Shown here in pieces: positions 1 to 11,251 of a DNA stretch of 27,243 nt. The stretch is from Phallusia fumigata (lineage: Eukaryota > Chordata > Ascidiacea > Phlebobranchia > Ascidiidae). The translations under genes and the position numbers were made by a program. The notes under the pieces were generated by a model that saw nothing but the letters and a program-made list of their open reading frames with translations, made no database searches and had not been told where the DNA came from. The DNA lies in the NCBI GenBank assembly GCA_008931825.1, contig QXVZ01012905.1:1-27243 (forward strand), written 5' to 3'. The first letter of the stretch is position 1. Each line of letters opens with the position of its first letter.

Positions 1-830
1 TGCAGAATGGACCGACAAGCAGCCAAAGGCGTGTTACAGTCAGCGTCAGGTGACCCCAAGTCGTTGTACCGACGTTTCGTGGTCGTCGTTTTCGCCTGAT
101 CCAAAGTCAGAACTCGGTCCGGTGAAAAGCAACGGCCGTATACGGTAGCGGTGATGATGTATATTATTAACGTGTAGCCAAGGGCAACGCGCGTCGGAAA
201 TTAGGACGCTCGATCCGCAAAGTGTTTAGTGATGTAGGGGCGGAACCAGAATCCGCGTGGTTGGTAAGGACTTCGCCGAATTCGTTGCTCGGTGCTAGAA
301 CCACTTTAAAAGAGTTGTTGTCGAAGTTGCAATGTGCCAACTGCACCTTTAATCAGTTTTGAACTATTTATTGATGCTGTCCCATCCTCTTGTTATCACT
401 ATAGTGTTAAACCGCATACAACCACGCGCCCAGTTAAATCCCTATACTTCACCACCACGAATCGTATCTATCCATAAAATCCCCAAAAAATCTACCACTT
501 GGCTTTCTAAGAAAATTTCTATGTCTGTGGCGTTCGTAAACTTTTTCCTTTTGTGACCTGACGTATTTTATCTTTTTTAGTTTATGACACAAAGTTGCAG
601 TAGAACATTACGATGCGGAAATTGTTCTCCTTATGTTGTGGTTTAACGCGTAATGTGGAACACAATACACCGATTTGATAGCTGAAAAGAACTTGCTTTT
701 AGTGAATACCTTATATTGCAAACTTTTTGACAATCACTGTTGTCATCATCAGTACATAGTGTCGAGAACTTCAAACCGCGCGTTGTACCCAAAAGTTAGT
801 GGAGAAAAGAAAAACTTGTGACGAAGTTAG

Positions 831-838
831 TGACGTCA
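831..838. promoter_or_regulatory. CRE-like palindrome TGACGTCA
   Basis: A perfect TGACGTCA octamer, the established binding site of CREB/ATF-type bZIP factors. No transcription start can be tied to it, since no gene is recognised within 2 kb. Function is inference only. Confidence 0.25.
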
Positions 839-2560
839 TGAACTAACGGAACGATTCAAAACGAAACATTTGCAATACAATGCATTCACTATAAACAAGT
901 TCTCCAGTTATGTGTTTATTTAACGCATGGTGTATCTTCATTTTGCAATGGAGAATGCAAAAATGTGCCCCAAAGCAGTATTATATACATCCCTGATTGG
1001 TTACCGATTGAAAGAGCCCTTCGCAAATGGCTTTGACTCAACCGCGTGACTTTCACGCATCTTTTCTTCATGCCTTTGCGCCGAAGCACCCGCCGTTGTC
1101 GATGTCAGACTTCATTTTTTTGACCGAAAACTTAAAGACATCGTCATTGCTCACTCCTTGTCCACTGTGCGTTACTTACTGCTCCTTTGCGCCAGCGCGT
1201 GTTCGATTGCAATGGTAATTTTCCAACACTGAACTTTGGCATTGTTTTTTGCTAATATAATTCTCATTCGTGTGACAGAATTTTTGTTCAAACCTTTATT
1301 TGCGATGAAGTTTGCCATTTCTTCGGATGATCATGTATTAAACACCATACTGTTTCTGTTGTTACAACTTTTGCTGTACGCGTATCCTGAAATGAAATGT
1401 CTTTTTTTGCATTATGGTGGTGCTATAAAGTTAAATAGGATTTTACCATATCCATGTTTTCGAGCCTGTTGACGCCTAAACCTTAAATTCTTGGCTTCTG
1501 CCCCTACACCGTCGACATCTTAACGTATTTTCCCGAATTTCTTCCCTTCTGACACTGGCACATCTACCTCACAAAATCGGCAGCGTGTTTGCCCCTTGCA
1601 ACGCCTTTCATAACGATACTTGCGGATGGATTTTCGGTCATTTGACGATAAGCCAAAACCTTTTTTGTTACCATCACTTATTCACTGTTGGTAGGGCCAA
1701 AATACTTACACAAAGGCGTTTTGAAGCAACGAACACTTCGTTGTCCAATGGCTACAGCTATTAGTAGTAAATAGATGGAGCGACTGTTTTCACCCTTGCA
1801 ACCACGAAGCTTTCGCAAAACAGCCTTTAGTAAAACCTCCGCCATTGAATTCTGGCAGCATATGTTATATTGATGTGCCAATGGCGTTTTATGTAGCAAC
1901 CGACGTAGGAACTGTGCCAATCTGCAAGCAAAGTGTTAACGTCAAACAGTGCAGTTTGCTGCAGGTTTTCATATACCTTTACTTCCGCGCACTTTTCTCT
2001 CCGAATATCGCCGATTGAAAATTAGACTGCGTTTCGGCCAATAAGAACCGGGTCGCTGTTTTTGTCGTATTCTTGCATACTTTAACAAATACCTAATTTT
2101 TGGTGACGGGTAGTCCCTGTTTTTATTGCGAGCCATGTAAGCGAATCTGTCGTTTCGGTGAACACTTTCCAAAATGGCCACCTTTACATGTGTAGCTTTT
2201 TGCGCTTAAAACGAGTTTCAAGGCAAAGTTACATTTGGCGATTGTACCGATTTCGTCCCACGTTTTCCTTTATATTGTGACACCCGTTTAATTTCTTTTC
2301 CTTTCGCCTATCATTATATGCGTAGCATCGCCGCGTACTTCCTTTCGTTGATAGTCGATCGCGTTCCTTACGTTGGAACGAGTTTTGTTACATTGGATTT
2401 CTCTGTGTGCAGTTGTAATGATGGTTTTTCTGTATTCCCGCGTAGTATAATGAGAAGCAATAATACACCAACTCCTTGTACACAAACGCGTGTTTTTGGT
2501 GCTTATCTGAAAGGTATTTTTTGACTGCGTCAGAGACACGTTTTGTATCTACCTCAGAGT

Positions 2561-2663
2561 AAGGTTGGCAGTACGGTACGCAGCAAAAAACAGCACACGG
2601 TACGCCCTTCGCGTAGAGGTGCGTGGTGCGCAAAACATAAATATCGTCCGTACTGCCATCCTT
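2561..2663. repeat. Imperfect inverted repeat, 16-bp arms
   Basis: Arms at 2561-2576 (AAGGTTGGCAGTACGG) and 2648-2663 (CCGTACTGCCATCCTT) are reverse complements at 15 of 16 positions, separated by 71 bases that contain further GTACG-type repeats. It could be a fold-back element remnant or a structured transcript. No terminal duplication was found. Confidence 0.45.
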
Positions 2664-3484
2664 GCCTCGAAGTGATCTGGTATGGTCCTATGTTTGATAG
2701 AACAAATCGTAGCAGGAAAGTTAAACCACTATGGAAATGATTTAGTTGCACCACAAAATGCATTTTGTTTTTAATGACTCCACGGGCAACAAAAACCAGT
2801 CCGAAAAAAATCATGTGCGACACTTAGCGGGAGAAGATTTGGCGCGAAAGTCACTAGCATTATGAACAAAGGTACGAAACCCATATTACTTGTTGTGGTA
2901 TTCTTCGTTTATGTAACAAATTTTATACAGATGTTAAATTGTTTTTTTAATCATTAAGTTCAGGAAAGTTATTAATTGCGCTTCACTGTTGCAGCCGGGT
3001 TATATTAATTTCTGCTAAAAGGAAATGTGTAAACCTGTGTAAAACGTTTTATAAGATTTGGTGCGAATTGTTGTGCACACAAAACGTTTATAAATCTGCC
3101 TGCTTTTCAAAAAAGAAAGAGACTATTATCTGAATAGTGGTGCTTAATTAATATTGAATCACAAGCATACATATATATTAAAGTGTTTTAAGAAAATGCA
3201 AAAATAAACTTTTTTAATTATGTTTTGGTTTTAGACTTTTTAGTGGTGTTTCGGTTGCTTCAAACACTTGGAAGAAATTTTGCGTCTTCTCAAAAAAAAA
3301 TCCTGAATAGCACTCCTTGTATTTGTCACAACAAATATGTGTGTAGCTAATTTAAGGCAGGTTCGATATTTGATCACAATCACACCTAGTTTGGATTCCC
3401 TACATTAAATCTGTTGCAACTTTTACATGCTGTGACCTTATTTTAGTTTGATATCTGTTCATCTAAAAAATTGTTATTTTTCAG

Positions 3485-3504
3485 TTTTTTTTATTTTGAT
3501 TCAG
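3485..3504 (+). promoter_or_regulatory. 3' splice acceptor just upstream of the dUTPase start
   Basis: A long T-rich tract ending in TTGATTCAG, with the AG at 3503-3504, lies 14 bases before the dUTPase ATG. No donor belonging to a 5'-UTR exon is evident. In tunicates many mRNAs receive a spliced leader at such a site, but an ordinary 5'-UTR intron is equally compatible. Confidence 0.45.
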
Positions 3505-3518
3505 TGCAACAACGGAAA

Positions 3519-4910
3519 ATGGCTTGTGAAAATGTTGTTCCAATGAACAAATCTCCAATGAAAGAGATGCAAAACCTACCTTCACCCAAAAGGTTAAAGT
3601 TGTCAAGTCCCAGTTTACCCAAGGAAGTGGTACTTAAGTTTGCGACCCTGAGTGAAAATGCAACTGCCCCCACCAGGGGATCGAAACTGGCAGCTGGATA
3701 CGATTTGTACAGGTTCAATCTATTTCTGAAGCACTATTGGTGCAATGGCGTTTCATGTTGTAGAAGTGTTCTCCATTTGCTAAATTATTATTCAAATGTG
3801 CAAGTGTATAAGTTTGAACAAACTAACTGTTTTATGTCATGAAAGGACGTTAATTTAAACCCTAAGAAATCGTTTTACTTTTGTTTAAAACATAGATTCC
3901 CCTATACACAATTAATAAGATCGAGAGCAGCCACTTTTCTTGATTTTGTCATTAGTTTCATTCGAAGCTCTGATATTTTTTCAAAAATGACCAAGCAAGT
4001 AATTTAAAATAGAGACAGATGAGAACTCGTTAAAGCTTAGCACATGAAAAAATTCCCTTGTTAACACTGAATGAAAATAAATCACACCTTGCAATCAACT
4101 AAATAAAACAAATATTGCAACAAAACTCTGCAGGCTGTACACAAAAAATGCAACTTTTACTTGCAACAACTAACATTTCTTACTTTTACTGCAGTGCATA
4201 CGACTACACAGTCCCCAGTCGAGGAAAGGTTCTTGCCAAAACTGACATACAAATAACTCTTCCCGATGGCTGTTATGGAAGAGTTGCTCCACGATCTGGT
4301 TTAGCTTATAAACACTTCATCGACGTTGGTGCAGGGGTAATTGACCAGGACTACAGAGGAAATGTTGGTGTCGTACTTTTCAACTTCAATGACTCTGATT
4401 TTGAAGGTAACAAAATGTGTTTGGACACACTTTAGGCCAAGTGGAAAATTGAGATAAGGCTTCAAAGGTAGTATGGTTTTAAATCTAAGGATTAGATTTT
4501 TATCTTTTACTTGCAGGTTTGTTTGTAGCAGGGTAGTACCCCAACTTATAGAGCCAATGGTAAAATGTTTACTACACAAACATTAGTTTTAGGACATGTT
4601 TTTTCTTTATTTGGTATTGTAGGTTTATTATTTGTCGTGGTTGAGTCATAATCAACGATATATAGGTTTGTTACAATTACTAAACGGTACAACATAAAAA
4701 GCGCTTTTTGTCATTTGCAGTGAAAAAGGGGGACAGAATTGCGCAGCTGATATGTGAACGAATATTCTATCCAACTCTGCAGCAATTTGATGTAAGTTTT
4801 TAATTTTTTTTTATCGGCTGTTGAATATTTTTCTTCTATTATGTATTTAATAGAGCCTTGACACAACCGATCGGGGAGCTGGAGGATTTGGATCCACTGG
4901 AAAAAACTAG
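3519..4910 (+). CDS. DUT: Deoxyuridine 5'-triphosphate nucleotidohydrolase (dUTPase), 4 exons
   Basis: Exons are 3519-3712, 4195-4406, 4721-4791 and 4854-4910; joined they encode 177 residues. The enzyme hydrolyses dUTP to dUMP and pyrophosphate, which keeps uracil out of DNA and feeds thymidylate synthesis. It acts as a homotrimer. All five family motifs are present: AGYDLYSAYDY (59-69), [10 protein letters not shown] (93-102), [14 protein letters not shown] (112-125), [10 protein letters not shown] (139-148) and [10 protein letters not shown] (166-175). Asp115 lies where the catalytic aspartate is expected. The sequence follows human nuclear dUTPase closely and ends in the same Gly-Lys-Asn. 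The start at 3519 gives a short N-terminus with two Ser-Pro-x-Lys/Arg sites (Ser12, Ser22) and a basic PKRLK stretch suggesting nuclear location. No mitochondrial-leader exon was seen. Every splice site is GT-AG with consistent phase. Confidence 0.97.
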
Positions 4911-5078
4911 TACAAATATTTACACAAGATTTTTTACAGCCCTGTATTTTCAATGCATGTGTCATGCCAACACTGCCAAATGCAAAATGATTTCCAATGT
5001 GTTGATAATGTGTGTGCCCATTAACCACATAAACATTGCAGTCGTGATACCATTTCGTTGACCTATTTTGCTACCAAA

Positions 5079-5084
5079 AATAAA
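5079..5084 (+). promoter_or_regulatory. Polyadenylation signal AATAAA of the dUTPase gene
   Basis: First canonical AATAAA on the plus strand after the dUTPase stop codon, 169 bases downstream of it. This gives a short 3' UTR. Confidence 0.6.
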
Positions 5085-7033
5085 GTACACAAAAAACCTT
5101 CCTTCTTGGTTATGATTATGCCATTTTCTTCATCTGCAATTGACTTGCCTTTGTTTGTATCGACCCAATGTTTCGTAAACAATGATATTTGTTTTAAATT
5201 GTAACCCCCTTGTAGACTAACAAAACAGCTCATTTATATTCAACTTTTTGGTATATTATACCTGTTGTTTTTAGCACAACATAATGACTAAAGGTGTTAA
5301 AAGTGAGAATGTGAATGTTAGACTGCTGTCAATAGTTGATCCAAGATTTAACTCGCAATCTAGTCCACATCATAACACCACCGACAGAAAAAGCCATTAA
5401 GATACCCCGCCGTAAACACATAGGTTTATTATTTTATTACGTGTACACAGCTTTCAGAAACAAGGAAACTGGAGAAGGAAAAAGTGAAAGAGTATATTGA
5501 AAGCAGTTATGCAAAGGAAACGGTATTGAAATGACTGTTTGTTTAACTAAGCATGATGTATGTAGTGGCATAATTATTAACCCAGCTAAACAAGTAAAAA
5601 AATGAGAACATGTTTTGTTAAAGAACATTCTTTTGCAATTTTACAAAATCGAAGCTTGTCATTACATGTAGTTTGCTCGAAAATGCTATGCCTGCTGAGA
5701 TATCACCCGGAGAATTCTGTGTTTTTAGGAAATTCTGCTTGTGCGCGCATGCTGGCACCAGATGGTTCGTAGCTAAACAGAAAGTGAAACATTGTGCTTT
5801 AGGCAATGTCTGACAGGCAAACCAGTACACGGTCTGAATCACTACAGTTAAGTCATTCCAAACATGTGGTCTCCAACAGACAGTTTTTCACAAAATAGGC
5901 ATGTAGTGGCACCACACATTCGACAAATTTTTATTTCGGACAGTTCATTCAAACAGGGTTCTTATCCTAAATTGTTTTTTTTAGTTTACTCAATACAGTG
6001 GGAGCACAGGCTTTGCTAAATACAATAGACATTGAAACCTGAATTGGGCATTTGTCTTGTTTTTAAGTGAAAAACAACAAGTACACACAGAGACTAAGGT
6101 TTGAACAATGTCCCTGCGTAGCAGAACAAGGAAAGAGCCAGAAATAGGGTTGAGTAGACCAGTAAAAAATTGGTTGGTCAACTGGTCATATAAACTCCAC
6201 TTGCAATGTATACTTTTGAAATGATATTACATCACTAAACCAATGTTTAAGTGTGCCACAAAATGCATTAAATAACCCTGCAACATAGGTTATTTATTTT
6301 AGTTTTGGATGACTTATAATTATGCTTTTTCAGTACGACCTCTAGGTTCGGGCGAAAACAGTTGTCACCAAATATGGAGTCTTATTAGCTGACCAGAAAA
6401 CATGAACTTAAAACACAATTTAAAAAAAACACAAATTTGTGGGAGGTTTCATAATGAAAAAAGATTGTATATGACCAGACAAATACAGTCCAGCCAATTG
6501 AGCATATTTGACCAGCGGACTGACTGACTGGCCAATCCTAGATGGAAATAGAAAAAACTATCCAATGTGTTCATTGTTTAGAAGGCATTAAAACAAGTAT
6601 AACCAATTTACTTTTGTAGGTCTTTCTCATTACATATTTTGTAATCCCAAAGGCACTTTACTACAAAACACGGTTATAACAATAAAACATACTGAACTAA
6701 TGCTTTGCGCAAAAAGCTGTTAAGCATTTGACTTCAGCTCTTAATTTCATGGATTTAAAGTAATGAACCTAACTTTAGTTCACTCTTTTAGGACCAAGAG
6801 AACAGTCACTTAAACAAAAACTTGTCACATATATACTAACATGCACAATAGTGCACACTGAAACTTGTTTTCAGATGTGTTGCCATTCACTGCCGAGGGT
6901 TGTACAAAAACATATGTCATGAAAAAACTGAGGCGGTGATCAAATTGAAAAATGGAGAAAAACCACATCAGAAACTTAGCGTTCATACTTTGCGGAAAAA
7001 TTGCATTGTTGCTGTACCAGTATCTCCTCAAAG
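5085..7033. other. Intergenic region between convergent dUTPase and JOSD genes
   Basis: AT-rich with no convincing coding frame on either strand. It must contain the JOSD 3' UTR (minus strand) at its right side. A possible minus-strand AATAAA lies at 6293-6298, but that would make a 3' UTR of about 740 bases. A candidate miniature element occupies 6145-6539. Confidence 0.5.
6145..6539. mobile_element. Candidate non-autonomous DNA transposon (MITE)
   Basis: The left end TAGGGTTGAGTAGACCAGT and the right end ACTGGCCAATCCTA share TAGG-TTG and CCAGT blocks in inverted orientation. Both subterminal parts carry CTGGTCA next to AT-rich sequence. The interior has no coding capacity. Target duplications are not clear (GCCAGAAA versus GATGGAAA), so the limits are approximate. 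Confidence 0.3.
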
Positions 7034-9516
7034 TTAAGTTTCCAGTTGGGTGATGGAATTAGATGGTGATGCTCCAACTTTCCACTGACGGCTAATCTCC
7101 ACCTCAGACGAAACAACGAGCAAGAGTTCACAGTTTTTCGACGAGAGCTTTTTTGCCAAAAATTTCCTGTGGACACATAAATACTCAACATCACTGTGTG
7201 TGGGTAAACACAAAAGTGCAGCACTTGTGTATTAACTGTGAGCTTGACCCCATGGCAATAGCCCTTGGGGCTGCAGGTTAAAAATGACCCAGAAAGAAAT
7301 GTTCTTTTATGTTTTTTTGCAGATGTGAGATGGAAATCATAGCAAACACACTGCTACCTACTTCCCATCGACATACACTTTAGTTATTAAATAAACAAAC
7401 CACAAACATCGATATTTATCTCATTAGCCAATTACCAGTTTTCCTAAACATTACAATATACATGCTGTAATACCAATTCGATTAAATATTTGTCAGAAGT
7501 CAAAAATTACATGACACAAAATCTAATAATCCTTTTATGCACTATGAATCTCAAGAATATTACAATTCATCAACTATGGACAATTGTTTGTATTTCTTCG
7601 ACATAACTGATTTGTTTTCAAGCATATTCCCAGAACTGATTTATGTCAGATGGTAAGTTAACTGTTTGTACAAATATTGTAAGTCAAAATTGCCTTAGGT
7701 TTAAGCATTTTGCAACATTCAGTCATATCTTCAAGACTAATATGTCTAAATTTGCATTGACGGCATATGCAAGAAAAAGTATTTTGTAGATGTGGTAAAA
7801 AACTACACAGGTAAGATTAGGCACCATATTTGCCATTCAGGTCTACAAGCTTGAACTTTTTTTGTAACCCACAAATCTTGTGTTGTAATAAAGTCGTCAT
7901 AAACAGGGGTGCAGTATTTTGTCACCTCCACAAGTGAATGATGGATCATTGGGGCCAAGGAAAGTGAATGAGTAGTAGGGTTAAGAGTTTCAGCACCTAC
8001 AAAAATGCCAATATACCAATTGTCTTTAACCTACTTGAGCTGAACTGCTTCACCGATGACCTCAGGAGTTTTTAGTTTTGAGTCCAAATTGTAAAATATG
8101 TTGTCGATGGCACGAACAGCAATCCAGTGACGTCGCTTCAGAGGAATGGTTAGAAGTCCCCAGCCGATCGACGAAGGTATATTGAGGATAAAACCAGTAA
8201 TGTTTTTTAGACAAATCCGTTCAAGACTCCTGTAAAAGAGTAAACATACATCTAGTTGTAGATGGTAATAAATATTTTTTTTAACATTTGTTGTATGCTG
8301 CAAAGAAGGTTTTTGTAACAACACAATAAAAAATCCCTTTGGTTTCCAAGCAGTTGCTTGGCCATTGTGAAACCAGTTTCTCTGTAGTTTATGCTCAGTT
8401 GTGGCATCGGACAGATGACATGAGACATGACTTTTTCAGCCTGTTAGTCACAACAAACTGGAGTGCCTTAATTTGGCTACATTAGCTAAACGGCCAATGT
8501 CCAATAATAGAAAATCATTTCATGGATTAATAGGTTAAAGACTTTCATGCAGGTGAACTTTGTCAGGACAGAACATAACATTTTTGCCTCCCCCTTCCCT
8601 GAAAAAACCAGCTCTGGGAAGAGTAACAGTAAAAACCATTGGAAACCTTCCACTGTATACTGTGAACAAACACAGTCTTCAGCCTTACGTTATGAGAAAA
8701 AGACAGCGGCTCTTTTAGCAATTATACATGCAAGTTTTTAGGTCAGCAACAAGTCACAATTACTGTGGGTTTGGTACAGGGTTCTAAAATGTAAATGGTT
8801 TCAAATTAGAAGTGTGTAAAGTTGTTTGTTTCTTTACAGTGAAATTTATATTTACTCCAGAAAGAGGAAGTGCCCCTGCATGTAGAAGCACAATTCAAAC
8901 TTTTAAATACTCCACACATTGTGAGTGCAAAAATGATTTACCTTCTTTTGTCCCACCACACCGCTGCATGACCCTTGTGCTGCAAACTTGCCATGATAAC
9001 ATTTACATCATAATTTCCTGTTCCCAGCATACTCTTGTGAGGGTTAAGCATTGAATCAGGTGATAGTCTGAAATCAAACACACATACAGCACTTATTTCT
9101 AGTACACAAGTAGCTACAGTTTTATGTAAAGTAAATGTAAAGTTTCAAAATAAGCAAAGGGGTGAATGCATTAAAAAAAGTTGGGAAACACTGATATAGT
9201 TTTAATCTTAAATATCCAAACAAGTAAAAAATGTGAATTTGAAGACAAATAAGAACACCCAACAGTACCTTTATTCAAGGACATTTTTGTACCTCGATAT
9301 TATATGTATTTTATTACGGCCATATAGTTATGCTACAAACCTTGAACAAATTTCATCCAGCTGTTCCTTCGAGAAAGCATTTGGGTCTTGAAACACATTA
9401 TTTAAAGCATGAAGGGCACAAAGTTCAAAATGCTGTCGCTCGTGATAGATCTTTTTAAGTGCATTAGTCGTGCCAGCCGAATTTTCATTCAGTCCACGCA
9501 AGGCAAGACAGGACAT
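7034..9516 (-). CDS. JOSD1: Josephin-domain deubiquitinase (JOSD1/JOSD2 type), 4 exons
   Basis: Exons in transcript order are 9516-9341, 9067-8942, 8229-8035 and 7166-7034; joined they encode 209 residues (human JOSD1 is about 200). Josephin enzymes are cysteine proteases that cleave ubiquitin from proteins. The catalytic set is complete: Gln28, Cys33 in [10 protein letters not shown], His135 in RRHWIAVR and Asp150 in FYNLDSK, the position of the ataxin-3 catalytic asparagine. Exon 2 carries the family block GTGNYDVNV (74-82) and VWWDKRR (95-101). Exon 4 carries KNCELLLV, the last conserved strand. The exon 3 donor is CTCAA|GTAGGT; reading through it meets a stop at once, so the splice is needed to reach the conserved C-terminus. 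The start at 9516 (Met-Ser-Cys) matches the vertebrate start. The tail is slightly longer than in human. Whether the gene is orthologous to JOSD1 or JOSD2 is undecided. Confidence 0.95.
7167..8034 (-). other. JOSD intron 3
   Basis: An 868-base AT-rich intron between the third and fourth JOSD exons. I see no coding frame, tandem repeat or clear transposon end in it. Confidence 0.7.
8230..8941 (-). other. JOSD intron 2
   Basis: A 712-base intron between the second and third JOSD exons. The minus-strand donor is GTAAAT and the acceptor TTTTACAG. It contains nothing else that I can support. Confidence 0.7.
9120..9193. mobile_element. hAT-like transposon end fragment in JOSD intron 1
   Basis: Read on the minus strand the segment begins CAGTGTTTCCCAACTTT and continues into a T-rich run, the pattern typical of hAT-superfamily (Charlie-like) termini. 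The partner end was not found, so this is probably a solo end or a truncated copy. The extent is approximate. Confidence 0.35.
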
Positions 9517-11251
9517 AATCTTCTTCTTGCAAAACTCACACAAAATGCAGATGGCTGGCGAAGTAAGCTCGTGAATAAATACCTCCAACCAAGCCCACAT
9601 GAATAATAATTTAGCTTTTCACAAACTGTGTTTGCTCACATGCCCATGTACCTATAGTTGGTACGTACATATTATCTCTGGTACAAAAATATAAACTTTT
9701 TTAGCTGTATGGAATTTTGATAGGTTGTGTCCAAGATCTTGACAAAGTATAATTGAACAGATAAGATAAATGACGTCATCTAAAATTAGATGCTTACAAA
9801 ACAGGCAAAAACAAACATGTCTTATGTAGAGTAGGGTATACATGTACATCTCTTTTAATTCCAGTTAGGGTACATTGAAGATGAGTTTAATTCTAGGTCA
9901 GTCTGTACACAATTTTTTGCTAGAAACGACATGTATTCTAGTTCCTTAAGTCAACCTTTCATCCCATATTAATAAGACATGTTTTTGAGCTTACTCCAAT
10001 CTATGATTTCTTTTGTTTTACACACAAGTGCACATTGAACTCTACCTAATTTCATATGCCTATTAAGGTTACTCAAAGCCGTCTAATCCTAACATGCAAC
10101 AAAATGTTTACAAACTTTTCATGTACTTTGAATGTTAGTTTTGGTTGGTCTCAAAAACACAGAGTGATATTGAAAAGCTTCAAACAAAATGGGTTAAACA
10201 ACCATACAAAAGATAGATTTTTCACAAACAAACTAATGTGGAGTCTACACACTGCGATTACAAAATCGGTAAGGATATTACTTAGTTTGATTGATTGACG
10301 ACTGCTTCTTTAATTCTTTTTCCTGTGGCCTTAACGATCATCATTGAAGCCATTGATTACAAAATATTGTTACGCATAACAAACTTTTATACTCAAAAGC
10401 TTTGACGTTATGAATATACATTGACGTCGTGCATTGCGCAACCATCAAGCAACTTGAATTTGTTAGCACCCGAGCAATCGAAGGAAACCAGAATCAACGA
10501 CAAAGGAAGGATCTCCGTAAACAAATAAATACCTTCATGATTAACCAAGCGTTAAAATATTTGCTAAAACATTTTTGTGCATGAAAAGTTAGTGGCAACG
10601 CGACAAGACAAGGGACTGTCGTAAAATATTATTATATTATTGTCTAAATTTTACAATTTGGATTTGAATTTTTAACTGCAGCCATTGTGTATAATTTGTT
10701 AATTTAATAACTAGTTATTCCTTGCTGTTTACAGAAACCTGGTGTTTTTGTCTTTGCGTTTGGCAATTTAACGAATCGAATAGATAACCGATTTTGTCCA
10801 TGATTTACAGATATCAAAAACATGATACATATAATAAATCTGTCAAAAATAATGTAACGTGCTTGTGATGGTCTGGTAATTTTAATTGCCGCGAAAATCG
10901 GATTTTTAGGCGATGTTGACATTTTTACACCCACCCTTGTTATTGTTATTGTTACGGCGACAGTGCAGCCACTAACCAACCCAAAATGTTTGTACTGATG
11001 TACAATTAAGATTGTCCTTTCCCCAATTTCTAAGCTGGGACTCTGTGGAAGTTGCTTTTATGCTCTAATGCAATTTATAATTACATTAAACAACACTTTA
11101 AAACAGGCCACTACAAATTTAAGTCAGTCTCACGTTGTTGTGGAGCATTTAGGACGTTACTGGGAGCCCAATTTTAGAAACCTTGAATGTATTGTTATTA
11201 TAATAGTTTGTGCAACTAAATCCGCTATATCTCCTTAAAAACTGCTCTATA
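9517..11251. other. Divergent intergenic region between JOSD and CENP-T
   Basis: This region must contain the promoters and 5' UTRs of two divergently transcribed genes. CRE-related sites are visible at 9771 and in TTGACGTCG near 10422. A minus-strand frame beginning Met-Ser-Thr-Ser-Pro around 10922 has a usable donor, but no partner exon was found. A T-rich acceptor-like AATTTTAG lies about 75 bases before the CENP-T start and may be a trans-splice or UTR-intron acceptor. Confidence 0.5.
9771..9778. promoter_or_regulatory. CRE-like palindrome TGACGTCA upstream of JOSD
   Basis: A perfect CREB/ATF octamer 255 bases upstream of the JOSD start codon, in the divergent promoter region. Its position is plausible for a promoter element, but function is inferred. 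Confidence 0.4.

Larger units (their letters stand above)
1..3504. other. Upstream stretch without a defensible gene
   Basis: No reading frame here shows a family I recognise, and short open frames overlap each other on both strands. The first 350 bases look richer in GC and CpG than the rest. The frame starting at base 2 is open to a stop at 146-148, so the tail of an exon from outside the window is possible but unsupported. Exon-like pieces on the minus strand near 1710-2181 and an inverted repeat at 2561-2663 are discussed separately. Bases 2850-3500 are AT-rich and appear non-coding. Confidence 0.5.

Noticed and set aside
2554..2823. 89-codon minus-strand frame and the overlapping 65-codon plus-strand frame
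   Set aside because: Both overlap the inverted repeat and other equally long frames; composition does not suggest a protein.
10704..10979. Minus-strand frame with Met-Ser-Thr-Ser-Pro start and a plausible donor
   Set aside because: No second exon in compatible phase and no recognisable family; left as part of the divergent promoter region.
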